Shown here one piece after another: positions 43,331 through 51,453 of a stretch of 64,000 nucleotides of DNA. The stretch is from contig CANDKY010000002.1 of assembly GCA_947385425.1 (NCBI GenBank), positions 53,110 through 117,109 on the forward strand, given 5' to 3'. Under the pieces are notes generated by a model that made no database searches, was not told the origin of the DNA, and saw nothing but the letters and a program-made list of their open reading frames with translations. The stretch comes from an uncultured Lachnospiraceae bacterium. Its GTDB lineage: Bacteria > Bacillota > Clostridia > Lachnospirales > Lachnospiraceae. Position numbers and translations under genes: made by a program. The stretch's first letter is position 1. Each line of letters opens with the position of its first letter.

Positions 43331-45700
43331 CTAATATTGAAATGCCGCTCCATCCACCCCTACTACACTGTCCTTTTCGTAGAAATCCCTCACAACGCCA
43401 TTCGTCCATGCCTCCGGATTATCCGTAACAGGCATATTCATTAACGGCCCCTGGTCATCATTTGTCATAGGAAGTACCGCATCCCTTATACTGTCATCCA
43501 GCAAAACGGACAACTGATATTCCACCTGCTTCTTAAAATCTGCCGCCTGCCCGCTCCTGATATATTCCATACATTTATACGTTGTAGTGTGTTTTATGTC
43601 ACTCCTGAATACCAGCAAACAAGCCGCTGAGGCTAAAACCGCCACCGGAAGAAGCATTCGGATCCGGTCTTTTTTTACATAATATTTCAAAGCACCCTCC
43701 AAATAAATCAAATCACCGAATACCATAAATAAAAACAAATAGTAATTCATATTATATACGCCGCCGGACACCTCCACACCCGCATATATTTCCGGCGCAA
43801 AACCGGCACAATACACACAATAGCTTAATACCGCAAATAAAAGCGGATAAGGATATTTCCTCTCCTCCCCCTCCCTTTGCGGCATCTTCCATAATACTGC
43901 TGCTGCAAGTATAAAAAATAGAAGCAGAAGCGGATGTTCTTTTAAATATTGAAATGCCTGCACTGCCCCTCTTCCAAAACAGGTAAACACCGTCCCGGCA
44001 GCCGCCGATACACTAAAACCAAAATCTTCCCCGCCGCGCACTTTATTTCCAGGCGCTATCATACTGATAACCAGCCCTGTCAGTTCCAACACCAAAGGCA
44101 GGATAAATAACAGGAGCCTTTTTCTTTTCCCCTTTTCTTTCCACTGCAGTGCCGCTGCCAGTACCATCACCAGAGGCGCCAGCAATGCCGCCTGATAATT
44201 GCCTCCTCCCAGCAAAACCATACATATATTCAAACCCGCATAAAAACCAATCCCCTGCCCCGCCTTTGCATCCATAAACCGAAAATACAGGTAAATTCCC
44301 AACAATGCAACGGCAAAAGGAATCGTATAATGCGCATTCCCATTGTACCAAAATATTGACGACTTCGTACTGGGCACAAACTGTATCCCTGCCATAGCGA
44401 ACAAAAGGTAAAGAATTCCCCAATGCATCCTGTCAAAGCCGGCTTTCCGGACCAGCAGATAATAGGTCAGCAAACCGGTACTCCCCAGCCACAATGCCAA
44501 CATCAGTGCCGGCACTATAATATAAGCTTTCGGAGAAAAAACCTCCGGCTGTAAAGTAAAAAGAAATACCGAAAACCAGGTTCCCTGCCATCCATAATAA
44601 TATTGCTTAATAGTCCGCCCTGCCGCCTTTGCAACTTCAACAAGCGAATGTGTATGCTTCCATGCCTCATGTGTAAATCTTCCGTATCCAAAATCATCTC
44701 CTGTGGCATGATTTACACCGGAAAGATACAGAACAGGAATCATGCTTACTATAAAAGCCAGCAGCAATACCCCCAGAAATACCCTTCCGTTACACATATG
44801 GGAAATTTTCCATTTTATCTTGCTTACCAGTCTCCTTTTCTCTTCCATCCGATATTCTTTCTCCTCTATTCCGTAAACAGCCGCCTCGCTGCTGCTTTTC
44901 CCTGCATCTGTCAATACAGAAATCAGTTTATCCCGATATGCTTTCCCTTCTCCACCTTCACCATTTTCCCCCTTTTTTCCCAACCGGTACTTCTCATAAA
45001 TATATCCGTACTCAAAAGCCTTCAGTTCCGGATCATCCTGGCACTGTCCGGTCAGTTGGCCTTTTCCCATCCCTATCGTTACAAGCGGTTCCTTTGTATA
45101 TACAAAGCAATTATTTTCCTTTAAAATGTGCATATAATATTCCATATCCACCAGCCAGGTCAGTTTATCATCGTAAAAAATACCTCCCGCCTTTTCCAGC
45201 GCGCTACGCCTGACAATTACACTGCTGGGCGCTCCTATTGTATTTCCCAGGAAAAGATTACGGTAATCCTCCTTTATTAACCCGGCATCCTCCTCCGCGA
45301 TATGGCGTGTATAATCCGCGCCGTCCCCAACCTGACGGCTTCCGGAAAAAGCAAATGCTGCCTCCGGATTCGATTCCAGCATCCCCACATACTTTCCCAG
45401 ACTGTCTTCCCCGCTGAACCAGTCATCATGATGCATTATTTTCACATACTCGCCGCTGCTTCTGGCGATAGCCTCATTCCAGTTTGCCGCCGCGCCCAGT
45501 TTCTCCGCGTTCTTATAATATTGGACATATTTCTTCCCTTTTACAAGCTCCTTTATCCCATCTGTGTCAGAGTCATCTGTTATAATCACCTCATAATCCC
45601 TGTAACTCTGCTTTTCAATAGAGGAAAGCAGCCGTTCCACTGCCCCGGCATTGTTATATGCGGGAATACAGACAGATACCTTACACCTCTTATTTTCCAT
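43331..45700 (-). CDS. GT2 glycosyltransferase fused to a DUF6056-like membrane domain
   Basis: 789 residues. Residues 1-240 are a GT-A glycosyltransferase: CKVSVCIPAYNNAGAVERLL, VIITDDSDTDGIKELV, MHHDDWFSGEDSLGKYV. A linker of about 70 residues leads to a membrane part of about 11 segments with YLSGVNHATGDDFGYGRFTH after its first helix, the pattern of DUF6056 proteins, and a final soluble tail (AAFQY end). The fusion suggests that one protein loads a sugar on a lipid and transfers it across the membrane, but this is inference. ATG 45700 follows AGGGGG. Confidence 0.8.
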   Translation of the reverse strand: MENKRCKVSVCIPAYNNAGAVERLLSSIEKQSYRDYEVIITDDSDTDGIKELVKGKKYVQYYKNAEKLGAAANWNEAIARSSGEYVKIMHHDDWFSGEDSLGKYVGMLESNPEAAFAFSGSRQVGDGADYTRHIAEEDAGLIKEDYRNLFLGNTIGAPSSVIVRRSALEKAGGIFYDDKLTWLVDMEYYMHILKENNCFVYTKEPLVTIGMGKGQLTGQCQDDPELKAFEYGYIYEKYRLGKKGENGEGGEGKAYRDKLISVLTDAGKSSSEAAVYGIEEKEYRMEEKRRLVSKIKWKISHMCNGRVFLGVLLLAFIVSMIPVLYLSGVNHATGDDFGYGRFTHEAWKHTHSLVEVAKAAGRTIKQYYYGWQGTWFSVFLFTLQPEVFSPKAYIIVPALMLALWLGSTGLLTYYLLVRKAGFDRMHWGILYLLFAMAGIQFVPSTKSSIFWYNGNAHYTIPFAVALLGIYLYFRFMDAKAGQGIGFYAGLNICMVLLGGGNYQAALLAPLVMVLAAALQWKEKGKRKRLLLFILPLVLELTGLVISMIAPGNKVRGGEDFGFSVSAAAGTVFTCFGRGAVQAFQYLKEHPLLLLFFILAAAVLWKMPQREGEERKYPYPLLFAVLSYCVYCAGFAPEIYAGVEVSGGVYNMNYYLFLFMVFGDLIYLEGALKYYVKKDRIRMLLPVAVLASAACLLVFRSDIKHTTTYKCMEYIRSGQAADFKKQVEYQLSVLLDDSIRDAVLPMTNDDQGPLMNMPVTDNPEAWTNGVVRDFYEKDSVVGVDGAAFQY

Positions 45701-45769
45701 TTTATACCCCCTGCGTGCTTTGCACACATACCAATCATTAGTTTATCCATCCTCTGTCTGCGGCGGCAC

Positions 45770-45830
45770 GGGCAATCCATGTGAAAAACCGCTTTCTATG
45801 CGTTTTTCCGTGTAAAATTCAGTTTTTCTT
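45770..45830 (-). repeat. Family 1 repeat, diverged partial copy
   Basis: Minus-strand ACACGGAAAAACGC...GCGGTTTTTCACATGG matches the third hairpin of family 1 (CACGCGGAAAAACGCC...GGCGTTTTTCC). The other hairpins are not recognisable. It lies after the GT11-like gene and extends into its last codons. Confidence 0.5.
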
Positions 45831-46928
45831 AACGGGTGTAATTGAGCCGCTTACACTCCTTCTCACCTTCCCAGCCGCCTTACCTGCCCAATACCACAAC
45901 CTATCTGCCCTTTCCTGCATTCTCACTTCCCTGCCGGAAAAAGGAGTACCTTCCCTCCCCATCCCTTCACATTTTCCCTTATACACTTCCAGCTCTTCCC
46001 TGCACTCCTCCGCACAAAACAGCTTCCCGCTCCTGTCCTGATACCGGAACCCCTCATATATATTCTGCTCCGAAGCCCAATAGCCATCCGAAACATTATG
46101 CCTCGCCCAATATTTCGGTGCAATAACCTCCCGCACCGTCTCACTCGTAAACACCGGGAAAAATGCAAAAGAAGAGTTCGACAAAACCAGATATCTGGCA
46201 TTCTTCAAAGCCGCATAATCCCCTGCGATGCCAAAATCATGCGCCTCCAGCTCAGGCAGCAGCCAGTTCGCCGCCCGCACATCCTCCGTCACAATCATAA
46301 ATTCCATATCTTCCCTGATTTTACGCATATTCCGCATGGCATCGAGCCAGTATTTCCGCCTGAGAAACAACGGGCGGCTGTCCACATATTCCCCTCCCCT
46401 CACATTCAGTATGCAAAGGTTATCCCTTGTATACTCATAGGAATCGTATTCCTCCTTTACTTTCAGCCAGCCCTTAATCTCCTGCCTGTGATGGGCAAAA
46501 TACCTCTCCGACTGCAGATTCCCGTATAGTAACGTATTGTCTGCAATTTTATAAATATCATCATCCGCCCCTGCCACATAACAGCCATGAGTCATATCAT
46601 GCACACAATTCTTCAAATACAGACGTTCTTCCCGCTCATGGTAGCTTGCCAGATCCTTTTTCCAATACTCCCTTTTTCCTGCCTTTTTTCCCTTATCTTC
46701 CCCCACAGCCTGCCCTGCCCCGTCCAGAACAGGTATCCCCAGATCCATATCCATAAAATACATCCCCTTTTTGCTATGGATATTCACTGCCAGTTGTTCC
46801 TGCCCCGCGGTCCCGAACTCATACCCCAGATCCTGCGCAATACACCGGGACGATACATAACAAAACAGTTGGTTTCCCAACCCCTGCCCCTTTATAAACT
46901 CCGTTCCCACCATAACCGCCTGCTTCAC
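45819..46928 (-). CDS. GT11-like glycosyltransferase, divergent
   Basis: 369 residues. The N-terminal GQGLGNQLFCYVSSR is the GT11 opening, and VLSNSSFAFFPVFTSE matches the C-terminal acceptor/donor block, but the family's His-x-Arg-Arg-Gly-Asp is LNVRGGEY here, so it is a divergent branch with altered donor contacts. Residues about 68-85 (AGQAVGEDKGKKAGKREY) are a low-complexity insert. A fucosyl or related transfer is likely but unproven. ATG 46928; the end (SGSITPVKKN) runs into diverged family 1 sequence. Confidence 0.7.
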   Translation of the reverse strand: MKQAVMVGTEFIKGQGLGNQLFCYVSSRCIAQDLGYEFGTAGQEQLAVNIHSKKGMYFMDMDLGIPVLDGAGQAVGEDKGKKAGKREYWKKDLASYHEREERLYLKNCVHDMTHGCYVAGADDDIYKIADNTLLYGNLQSERYFAHHRQEIKGWLKVKEEYDSYEYTRDNLCILNVRGGEYVDSRPLFLRRKYWLDAMRNMRKIREDMEFMIVTEDVRAANWLLPELEAHDFGIAGDYAALKNARYLVLSNSSFAFFPVFTSETVREVIAPKYWARHNVSDGYWASEQNIYEGFRYQDRSGKLFCAEECREELEVYKGKCEGMGREGTPFSGREVRMQERADRLWYWAGKAAGKVRRSVSGSITPVKKN

Positions 46929-46930
46929 AT

Positions 46931-47137
46931 CCCTTCCGGTTTTTCCATCTTTCCCGGTTCTTTCATCTCTTCCGGTTTTTCATCCTTCCCGGTTCTTCCA
47001 TCCCTTCCGGCTTTCCTATCCTTCCCGGTTCTTCCGTTTTTCCATCCTTCCCGGTTCTTCCGTCCCTTCCGGCTTTCCCATCCTTCCCGGTTCTTCCGTC
47101 CCTTCCGGTCTATTCATCCTTCCCGGTTCTTCCATTC
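46931..47137 (-). repeat. Intergenic minisatellite
   Basis: About five to six tandem copies of a unit of about 36 bases, in the plus-strand form CATCCTTCCCGGTTCTTCCG then TCCCTTCCGGCTTTCC. Units differ at a few positions and one is shortened to about 24 bases. On the transcribed strand it is purine-rich. It fills the 248-base gap between the GT17 and GT11-like genes, which contains no gene. Confidence 0.85.
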
Positions 47138-47175
47138 TTTTCCTTCTTCTGGTTTGTCATGCCTTATCAATACAT

Positions 47176-48039
47176 TCATTTCCAAAACTCATACCATTTC
47201 GGCTCCTGATACAATAAATACCGGTATTTTTCAATATTTTCCCTCAAATACGCCGGAAAAGTCTCATCAATCTCTACCTTGGCCATCTGTGCATCCCTGC
47301 CGAAAATATCCTGGTGGGATTTTATGTTCCTCCGCACTTTTGACAGCGTAGAGCGGTTATTATACTCCTGATGGGCCGCGCTTTTGATTTTATATTTCAC
47401 CCGTTCTTCCACCGACTGGTTTCTCTCACCGCCCATGTAGCTGAAATGCCAGCCGCCGTCCGGAACTCTGACCCCCACTTCCTTTTGTTCCTTATTGCGC
47501 AGTTCCTCCGTCGTATATTTGTCCAGCATACTGTAACGGCATATTTTCGTCCCAAGCCACATCGGTTTATCCACACCCTCAAATTCCCCGGTTACGGAAA
47601 GCAGTTTCCCCGATACTTCCTCCATATTCAGGTAACAGTAGAACAACCGCTGCGCCAGCATATAAATTTTCCCGTCCTCTACCTTTGGCAAAAGTTTCCT
47701 CACTGTCTCCGGATTCGGAATCTCATCTACATCACTGAAAATAATAATATCATCCGGTTTACAGCCCGCAACGCCCCTGGCTACCGCACATTTCTGATGA
47801 TGATCCCTCATAAACGCGTCACAGTCCATCGGTGTGTCCTCTACCACATTGTGAATGATCTTGTGTTCAAACTTCCTGAACATCTCTTTGTTTTCCTGGT
47901 AAAACAGCGGCTTCCTGTCTCCGGAAAATGTCACCGTGGACTCACTGATCACAAACCGGTCTACCACATCGTCCAAAATGTTCATCCTTAAAAATAAAAT
48001 ATCCAATTCATTAAAAAACTGAAAACAATCGTAAACCAT
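47176..48039 (-). CDS. GT17-family glycosyltransferase
   Basis: 287 residues. MVYDCFQFFNELDILFLRMN and NILDDVVDRFVISESTVTFS, then DDIIIFSDVDEIPNPETVRK, GVRVPDGGWHFSYMGGERNQ are the signatures of family 17 (beta-1,4-N-acetylglucosaminyltransferase-like). DVDEIP carries the putative DxD donor site. AGGAG lies eight bases before ATG 48039. Just upstream is a family 2 element (48046-48192) that ends in this ribosome site. Substrate unknown. Confidence 0.85.
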   Translation of the reverse strand: MVYDCFQFFNELDILFLRMNILDDVVDRFVISESTVTFSGDRKPLFYQENKEMFRKFEHKIIHNVVEDTPMDCDAFMRDHHQKCAVARGVAGCKPDDIIIFSDVDEIPNPETVRKLLPKVEDGKIYMLAQRLFYCYLNMEEVSGKLLSVTGEFEGVDKPMWLGTKICRYSMLDKYTTEELRNKEQKEVGVRVPDGGWHFSYMGGERNQSVEERVKYKIKSAAHQEYNNRSTLSKVRRNIKSHQDIFGRDAQMAKVEIDETFPAYLRENIEKYRYLLYQEPKWYEFWK

Positions 48040-48045
48040 TCTTTT

Positions 48046-48192
48046 CTCCTATTCCAGTACCGCATGTCCCCCAAACAGTACCACAACCTACGGAAGAATA
48101 TCTGCCTCTAATGCATAGTCAGATATTCTTCCGGGCACTGTTTCCGGCACATGCTGTTTTCCAGTACCGCATGTCCCACAAACAGTACCATA
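48046..48192 (-). promoter_or_regulatory. Family 2 structured leader, copy P (upstream of the GT17 gene)
   Basis: Sits between the DUF5672 gene and the GT17 start. On the minus strand it ends GGTACTGGAATAGGAG, which supplies the ribosome site. Outer arms GCATGT (48062-48067) and ACATGC (48149-48154), middle arms AAACAGT/ACTGTTT and a perfect 14-base inner stem (CGGAAGAATATCTG, CAGATATTCTTCCG) form one extended hairpin. A second, partial direct copy of one half (48157-48192) lies on the far side, so the middle arm could pair with either half. Compare copies at 53349-53570 and 58040-58202. Confidence 0.75.
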
Positions 48193-48211
48193 GTCTGCCC
48201 TCAGCCATGTA

Positions 48212-48895
48212 TCAGGAAAAACGCGGATACTCCGCATTTGTCCCCGCCCATTTGTGGAAAACAAAAGGCCGTATCCCTTCCACCTCCGGTATCATAGACT
48301 CATGCCCAAAATATTTCGCAACCTCGAGGGGCGCATACTTCATGCCTGCCGCCTCGAACAAATGCCGGTTCTTGCAGCAGATAAAACCATCCTCATTAAA
48401 AAAACCGTGATCCGCCTCAAATGGAATCTTTGCCTTAGCCGGGAACTCCAGCAGGCGCCTGCTCCGTATGGATACACTGTTCCCCACCCGGCAGATATTC
48501 CCGTTTATATCCCGGTAGGAAAAGTCGTCCTTCGGAAGCGGGAAGGGGGAGCCAATATAATCGTAATCCAGGAACTCATCCCTCCACATATCAGAATTCA
48601 CCACAAACCCGTCATAATGCACCAACAGCATAAAATCCGTATGGATATATTCATGCATACGGTAAATCATATCATAATTAAACGCATCAATATCCTTCAG
48701 CTTCTCAATGTGCCTGTAAGCAATCCCCTTCGGCAAAAACAACGGCTTCCTGTGCGTCACCAATATCACTTCGCCAAAGTCAATATCCCTCATGCTGTAC
48801 TCCAAAGCCTTTACCGTAGCTCTCACTTTCACACTGTCCATAGCTGCCAGAGTTACATTTGGAAGCTGTAGACGGCCGTCCCTGTATTCACTCAT
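48212..48895 (-). CDS. DUF5672 family protein, glycosyltransferase-like
   Basis: About 227 residues. LPNVTLAAMDSVKVRATVKA, IHTDFMLLVHYDGFVVNSDM, DYDYIGSPFPLPKDDFSYRD and RVGNSVSIRSRRLLEF are typical of DUF5672, a family that resembles GT-A enzymes and is found in glycan loci. HYDGFVVN holds a possible donor-site Asp. ATG 48895 follows GGAGCAGGAAAAGGG; the TTG start at 48922 is less likely. The reaction is unknown. Confidence 0.75.
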   Translation of the reverse strand: MSEYRDGRLQLPNVTLAAMDSVKVRATVKALEYSMRDIDFGEVILVTHRKPLFLPKGIAYRHIEKLKDIDAFNYDMIYRMHEYIHTDFMLLVHYDGFVVNSDMWRDEFLDYDYIGSPFPLPKDDFSYRDINGNICRVGNSVSIRSRRLLEFPAKAKIPFEADHGFFNEDGFICCKNRHLFEAAGMKYAPLEVAKYFGHESMIPEVEGIRPFVFHKWAGTNAEYPRFS

Positions 48896-48934
48896 TCCCT
48901 TTTCCTGCTCCTGTCCTTTCAAAAACCCCTGTCT

Positions 48935-49972
48935 TTATTTCCTCTTCCGCCATGCCTCACCGGTACGGATCGGAATCACATACCGATCATACAATTTCAC
49001 AATATAATAATAAACCCCCGGCAATGCCAGCGCCAGCCGCATCCGTACCTTATCGCCGGCAGCCACATACTCTTTTCTGTAAATCCGGCCAATCTGCCCC
49101 TGCTTTTTATCCTCCCGGAGCTGCTTCACGATTTTCCCTGCAAACTCCCTCGTTTGCTTACTCTCCATAAAATCGATATAATAAAATAACATCCTGCGGT
49201 AAAAATGATAAGCTGCCTTATCGGAAAGCTCCGGCATCCCCGCATCCCTGATATAAGCTATCTGTTCCCTCCAGAAAGGGATTTCATCCTTCAGCCTGCG
49301 CTCCCCCGCCTTTTCATTCATAATACTGCCTTCCCTGTCCAGCACATAATTGTAATATGCCGTGTCGAGATAAACCAGCCTGTCCATCTTACAAAAAGCT
49401 TTTGTGGTAAACATAATATCTTCCGAGTTTTTCCCCACCGGAAACCGCATCCCCCGGATAAGCCCCGCCAGAAAAAGCTTGCTCCAGACCGAATTGTAAA
49501 TCAGATACCTTTCATCCCCGCAGACATATATTTCCATTGCCTCCGCTTTTGATAATAATACACTATTTCCGGTAGAAGCGTCAATAACACCCTTACCTGT
49601 TATTTGCTTATACCTGCATACCGCTATCTGGGCCCTCTCCCACTCACATGCCTCACACATCGCCCCGTACATATCCGGCTCTATCCAGTCGTCCCCATCC
49701 ACAAAACCGATATACTTCCCCGTTGCGGCATCCAATCCCGCATTCCTGGCATCCGACAATCCCCCGTTCCGTTTGTGGATAACCCGGATCCTGCCATCCC
49801 CCGCCGCATACTCATCGCATATCCGTCCCGAACCGTCCGTAGATCCGTCGTCCACTAAAATAATCTCCAGATTCCTATATGTCTGCCCTGAAATAGAATC
49901 TACGCACCGCGGCAAGTATTCTTCTATATTGTAGACAGCTACAATTACCGAAACCAACACATCTTCCACCAT
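48935..49972 (-). CDS. Glycosyltransferase family 2
   Basis: About 345 residues, GT-A fold: LVSVIVAVYNIEEYLPRCVD, IILVDDGSTDGSGRICDEYA, GGLSDARNAGLDAATGKYIG and FVDGDDWIEPDMYGAMCEAC. It matches the WcaA/EpsJ-like enzymes that extend repeat units. The C-terminal part (GDKVRMRLALALPGVYYYIV) is amphipathic and probably binds the membrane. ATG 49972 has GGAG ten bases upstream. Related in plan to the GT2 proteins at 32 and 36 kb but without their inserts. Confidence 0.87.
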   Translation of the reverse strand: MVEDVLVSVIVAVYNIEEYLPRCVDSISGQTYRNLEIILVDDGSTDGSGRICDEYAAGDGRIRVIHKRNGGLSDARNAGLDAATGKYIGFVDGDDWIEPDMYGAMCEACEWERAQIAVCRYKQITGKGVIDASTGNSVLLSKAEAMEIYVCGDERYLIYNSVWSKLFLAGLIRGMRFPVGKNSEDIMFTTKAFCKMDRLVYLDTAYYNYVLDREGSIMNEKAGERRLKDEIPFWREQIAYIRDAGMPELSDKAAYHFYRRMLFYYIDFMESKQTREFAGKIVKQLREDKKQGQIGRIYRKEYVAAGDKVRMRLALALPGVYYYIVKLYDRYVIPIRTGEAWRKRK

Positions 49973-50013
49973 ACCCACAATCTCCTGCCGTCCTTTTCTC
50001 CCCTTTTCCCCTT

Positions 50014-50187
50014 AGAGCCTGTTTAAAAACTCATTTCCACCATCTGTACACGGTGTAACCGTTCACCATTTTGCGGGATCTTTGCCCCTCATTCGGGGGC
50101 GATGTCCCACTACACCTCCCTCGTTCGGGGCAAACCTCTCACAAATGTGGTGCACATCTGGCGAAAAGCAGATTTTAAACAGGCTCT
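50014..50187. mobile_element. MITE-like element, 174 bases
   Basis: Terminal inverted repeats: left AGAGCCTGTTTAAAA at 50014, right (inward on the minus strand from 50187) AGAGCCTGTTTAAAA, followed by less similar sequence (CCATCTGTACAC and CCAGATGTGCAC). There is no coding capacity. The first bases resemble those of the 30907-31109 element (AGAGC, then GTTT/ATTT and an A-run), so both probably belong to one family mobilised by a transposase encoded elsewhere. It lies upstream of the GT2 gene in the gap 49973-50341. Confidence 0.75.
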
Positions 50188-50238
50188 TAGAATATGTCTT
50201 AAAGTAGCTTTCTGTAACTGTGCAATACACGGTTTGAT

Positions 50239-50320
50239 GAGCCTATTGGCTCCCGTTTTTTGTCCAAACCAAGGAATCATGATCCCAAACAGCCAAAATG
50301 CATTTCACAACACCTTGGTT
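50239..50320 (+). other. Terminator-like hairpin plus inverted repeat
   Basis: GAGCC-TATT-GGCTC (50239-50252) followed by CCG and six T's has the form of a plus-strand intrinsic terminator, though no plus-strand gene is near. Beyond it AACCAAGG (50267-50274) and CCTTGGTT (50313-50320) are inverted. The stretch may be the remnant of an inserted sequence. It lies between the MITE-like element and the end of the fucosyltransferase gene. Confidence 0.4.
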
Positions 50321-50341
50321 CATACTCCTGGGCACCACGCG

Positions 50342-51232
50342 TTACCGGATTCTCCCTCCCTCGTCTATCCTTACCATACCCTCTGTAAAGATATCATGGC
50401 ACTCACAGGTATTCAGCCATTTCACCGGGGCTATGACACATTTGTCCGGCGAAGGATTCAGCCAGGCCCCCCACCAACTGAAGCTGCTGTTTGCAATAAT
50501 ATGATGCCTGCATTTACTCATCAGCATCAAATCGACATACCCTGTCTCTTCCGATGCCCCCTTAATCACCGTAAACCGTCCGGCATTCTTTCTGCCGCAC
50601 CACCCTTCCGCCCATTCCTCATCGTTGGTAAAAACAAAAAATTGCGCCCCGGGATACCTTTCCAGCATATAAGCAACCGCCCCGTCATAATAGTCTTCCG
50701 TACATATACCCCCATACACCTGCGCCGCTTCCAGATAATCCCCCCGGCGTATGTGGATACTCACGGACTCCGTCCCGGCAATCTGTCGCCCATACTCCGC
50801 CGCCAGCCTCTCCATCCCCTCCGGTATCTCCATCCTCCGGAACCGGAAAGCATCCCGCACCGCATCCTCCACCCCCTTAAAATACTGCTCGCTCTGAAAA
50901 CATCCGCACAGATAGGCATCTTCCCTTTTCAGGACCTCCTCGTCATAATCACAGGATTTCTCATGGTATTCCCTGCTCCTCCTGCCAAATAACCGCCGCC
51001 TCACCCGGCTGCCAAAATCCAACGCTCCATCCGTCCAGGCCACCACCTCTTCCCTCGATGCCTTTGGATAATCAATCCCAAACACCCACAGCATAATCGG
51101 CCTTGCATTATCCAGCTTATATTCCGTCACATCATCGAACTTTACCTCTTTCCCCAGGGAAACAAGTTTCAGGTAAAGCGCATACTGGAACATCTGATTG
51201 CCAATCCCTCCCGACATTCGGATAATATCCAT
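50342..51232 (-). CDS. Alpha-1,2-fucosyltransferase-like, GT11
   Basis: 296 residues. MDIIRMSGGIGNQMFQYALY, SVSIHIRRGDYLEAAQVYGG, ICTEDYYDGAVAYMLERYPG, FFVFTNDEEWAEGW and MSKCRHHIIANSSFSWWGAW make this a complete GT11 enzyme with the His-x-Arg-Arg-Gly-Asp motif. It is closely similar in layout to the enzyme at 22374-23273 but not a recent copy. ATG 51232 follows GAGGTG; an in-frame ATG-like start at 51241 is also possible. Family 1 copy B lies just upstream. Confidence 0.93.
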   Translation of the reverse strand: MDIIRMSGGIGNQMFQYALYLKLVSLGKEVKFDDVTEYKLDNARPIMLWVFGIDYPKASREEVVAWTDGALDFGSRVRRRLFGRRSREYHEKSCDYDEEVLKREDAYLCGCFQSEQYFKGVEDAVRDAFRFRRMEIPEGMERLAAEYGRQIAGTESVSIHIRRGDYLEAAQVYGGICTEDYYDGAVAYMLERYPGAQFFVFTNDEEWAEGWCGRKNAGRFTVIKGASEETGYVDLMLMSKCRHHIIANSSFSWWGAWLNPSPDKCVIAPVKWLNTCECHDIFTEGMVRIDEGGRIR

Positions 51233-51270
51233 TTCCGTCACCTCTTTTCAAAACCACACAACCCTGAACT

Positions 51271-51453
51271 GCAGCAGCACAAACCCAGCCATGAAAAACC
51301 TGGAAGAACGCCTCTTTCCAAACGATACTTCGCTTTGCGTTCTTCCGCGTGAAATGGATTTGCAATGCTGCGCATGGCTAATCCTGGAAGTTCTTAAACG
51401 GTAGAGAACACCGTTGTGGTGTCTTTTACCACTTTAGAACTTCTTTTCACGCT
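51271..51453 (-). repeat. Family 1 intergenic repeat, copy B (elaborated)
   Basis: 183 bases beginning at the asnB stop. The outer arms are GAAGTTCT/AGAACTTC as in copy A, but inside are two new hairpins (GTGGT...ACCAC and ACGGT...ACCGT), giving a three-way-junction shape. The third stem reads GGAAGAACGC/GCGTTCTTCC where copies A and C have GGAAAAACGCC/GGCGTTTTTCC: an A-T pair became G-C on both arms. This is a compensatory change. Confidence 0.85.

Noticed and set aside
50188-50341. Possible transposase remnant
   Set aside because: Translation on either strand gives only short broken frames without a recognisable family; recorded as a hairpin and inverted repeat only.
51132-51365. Leftward frame of 77 residues across the start of the fucosyltransferase
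   Set aside because: It is a shadow of the fucosyltransferase and the family 1 repeat; no family likeness.
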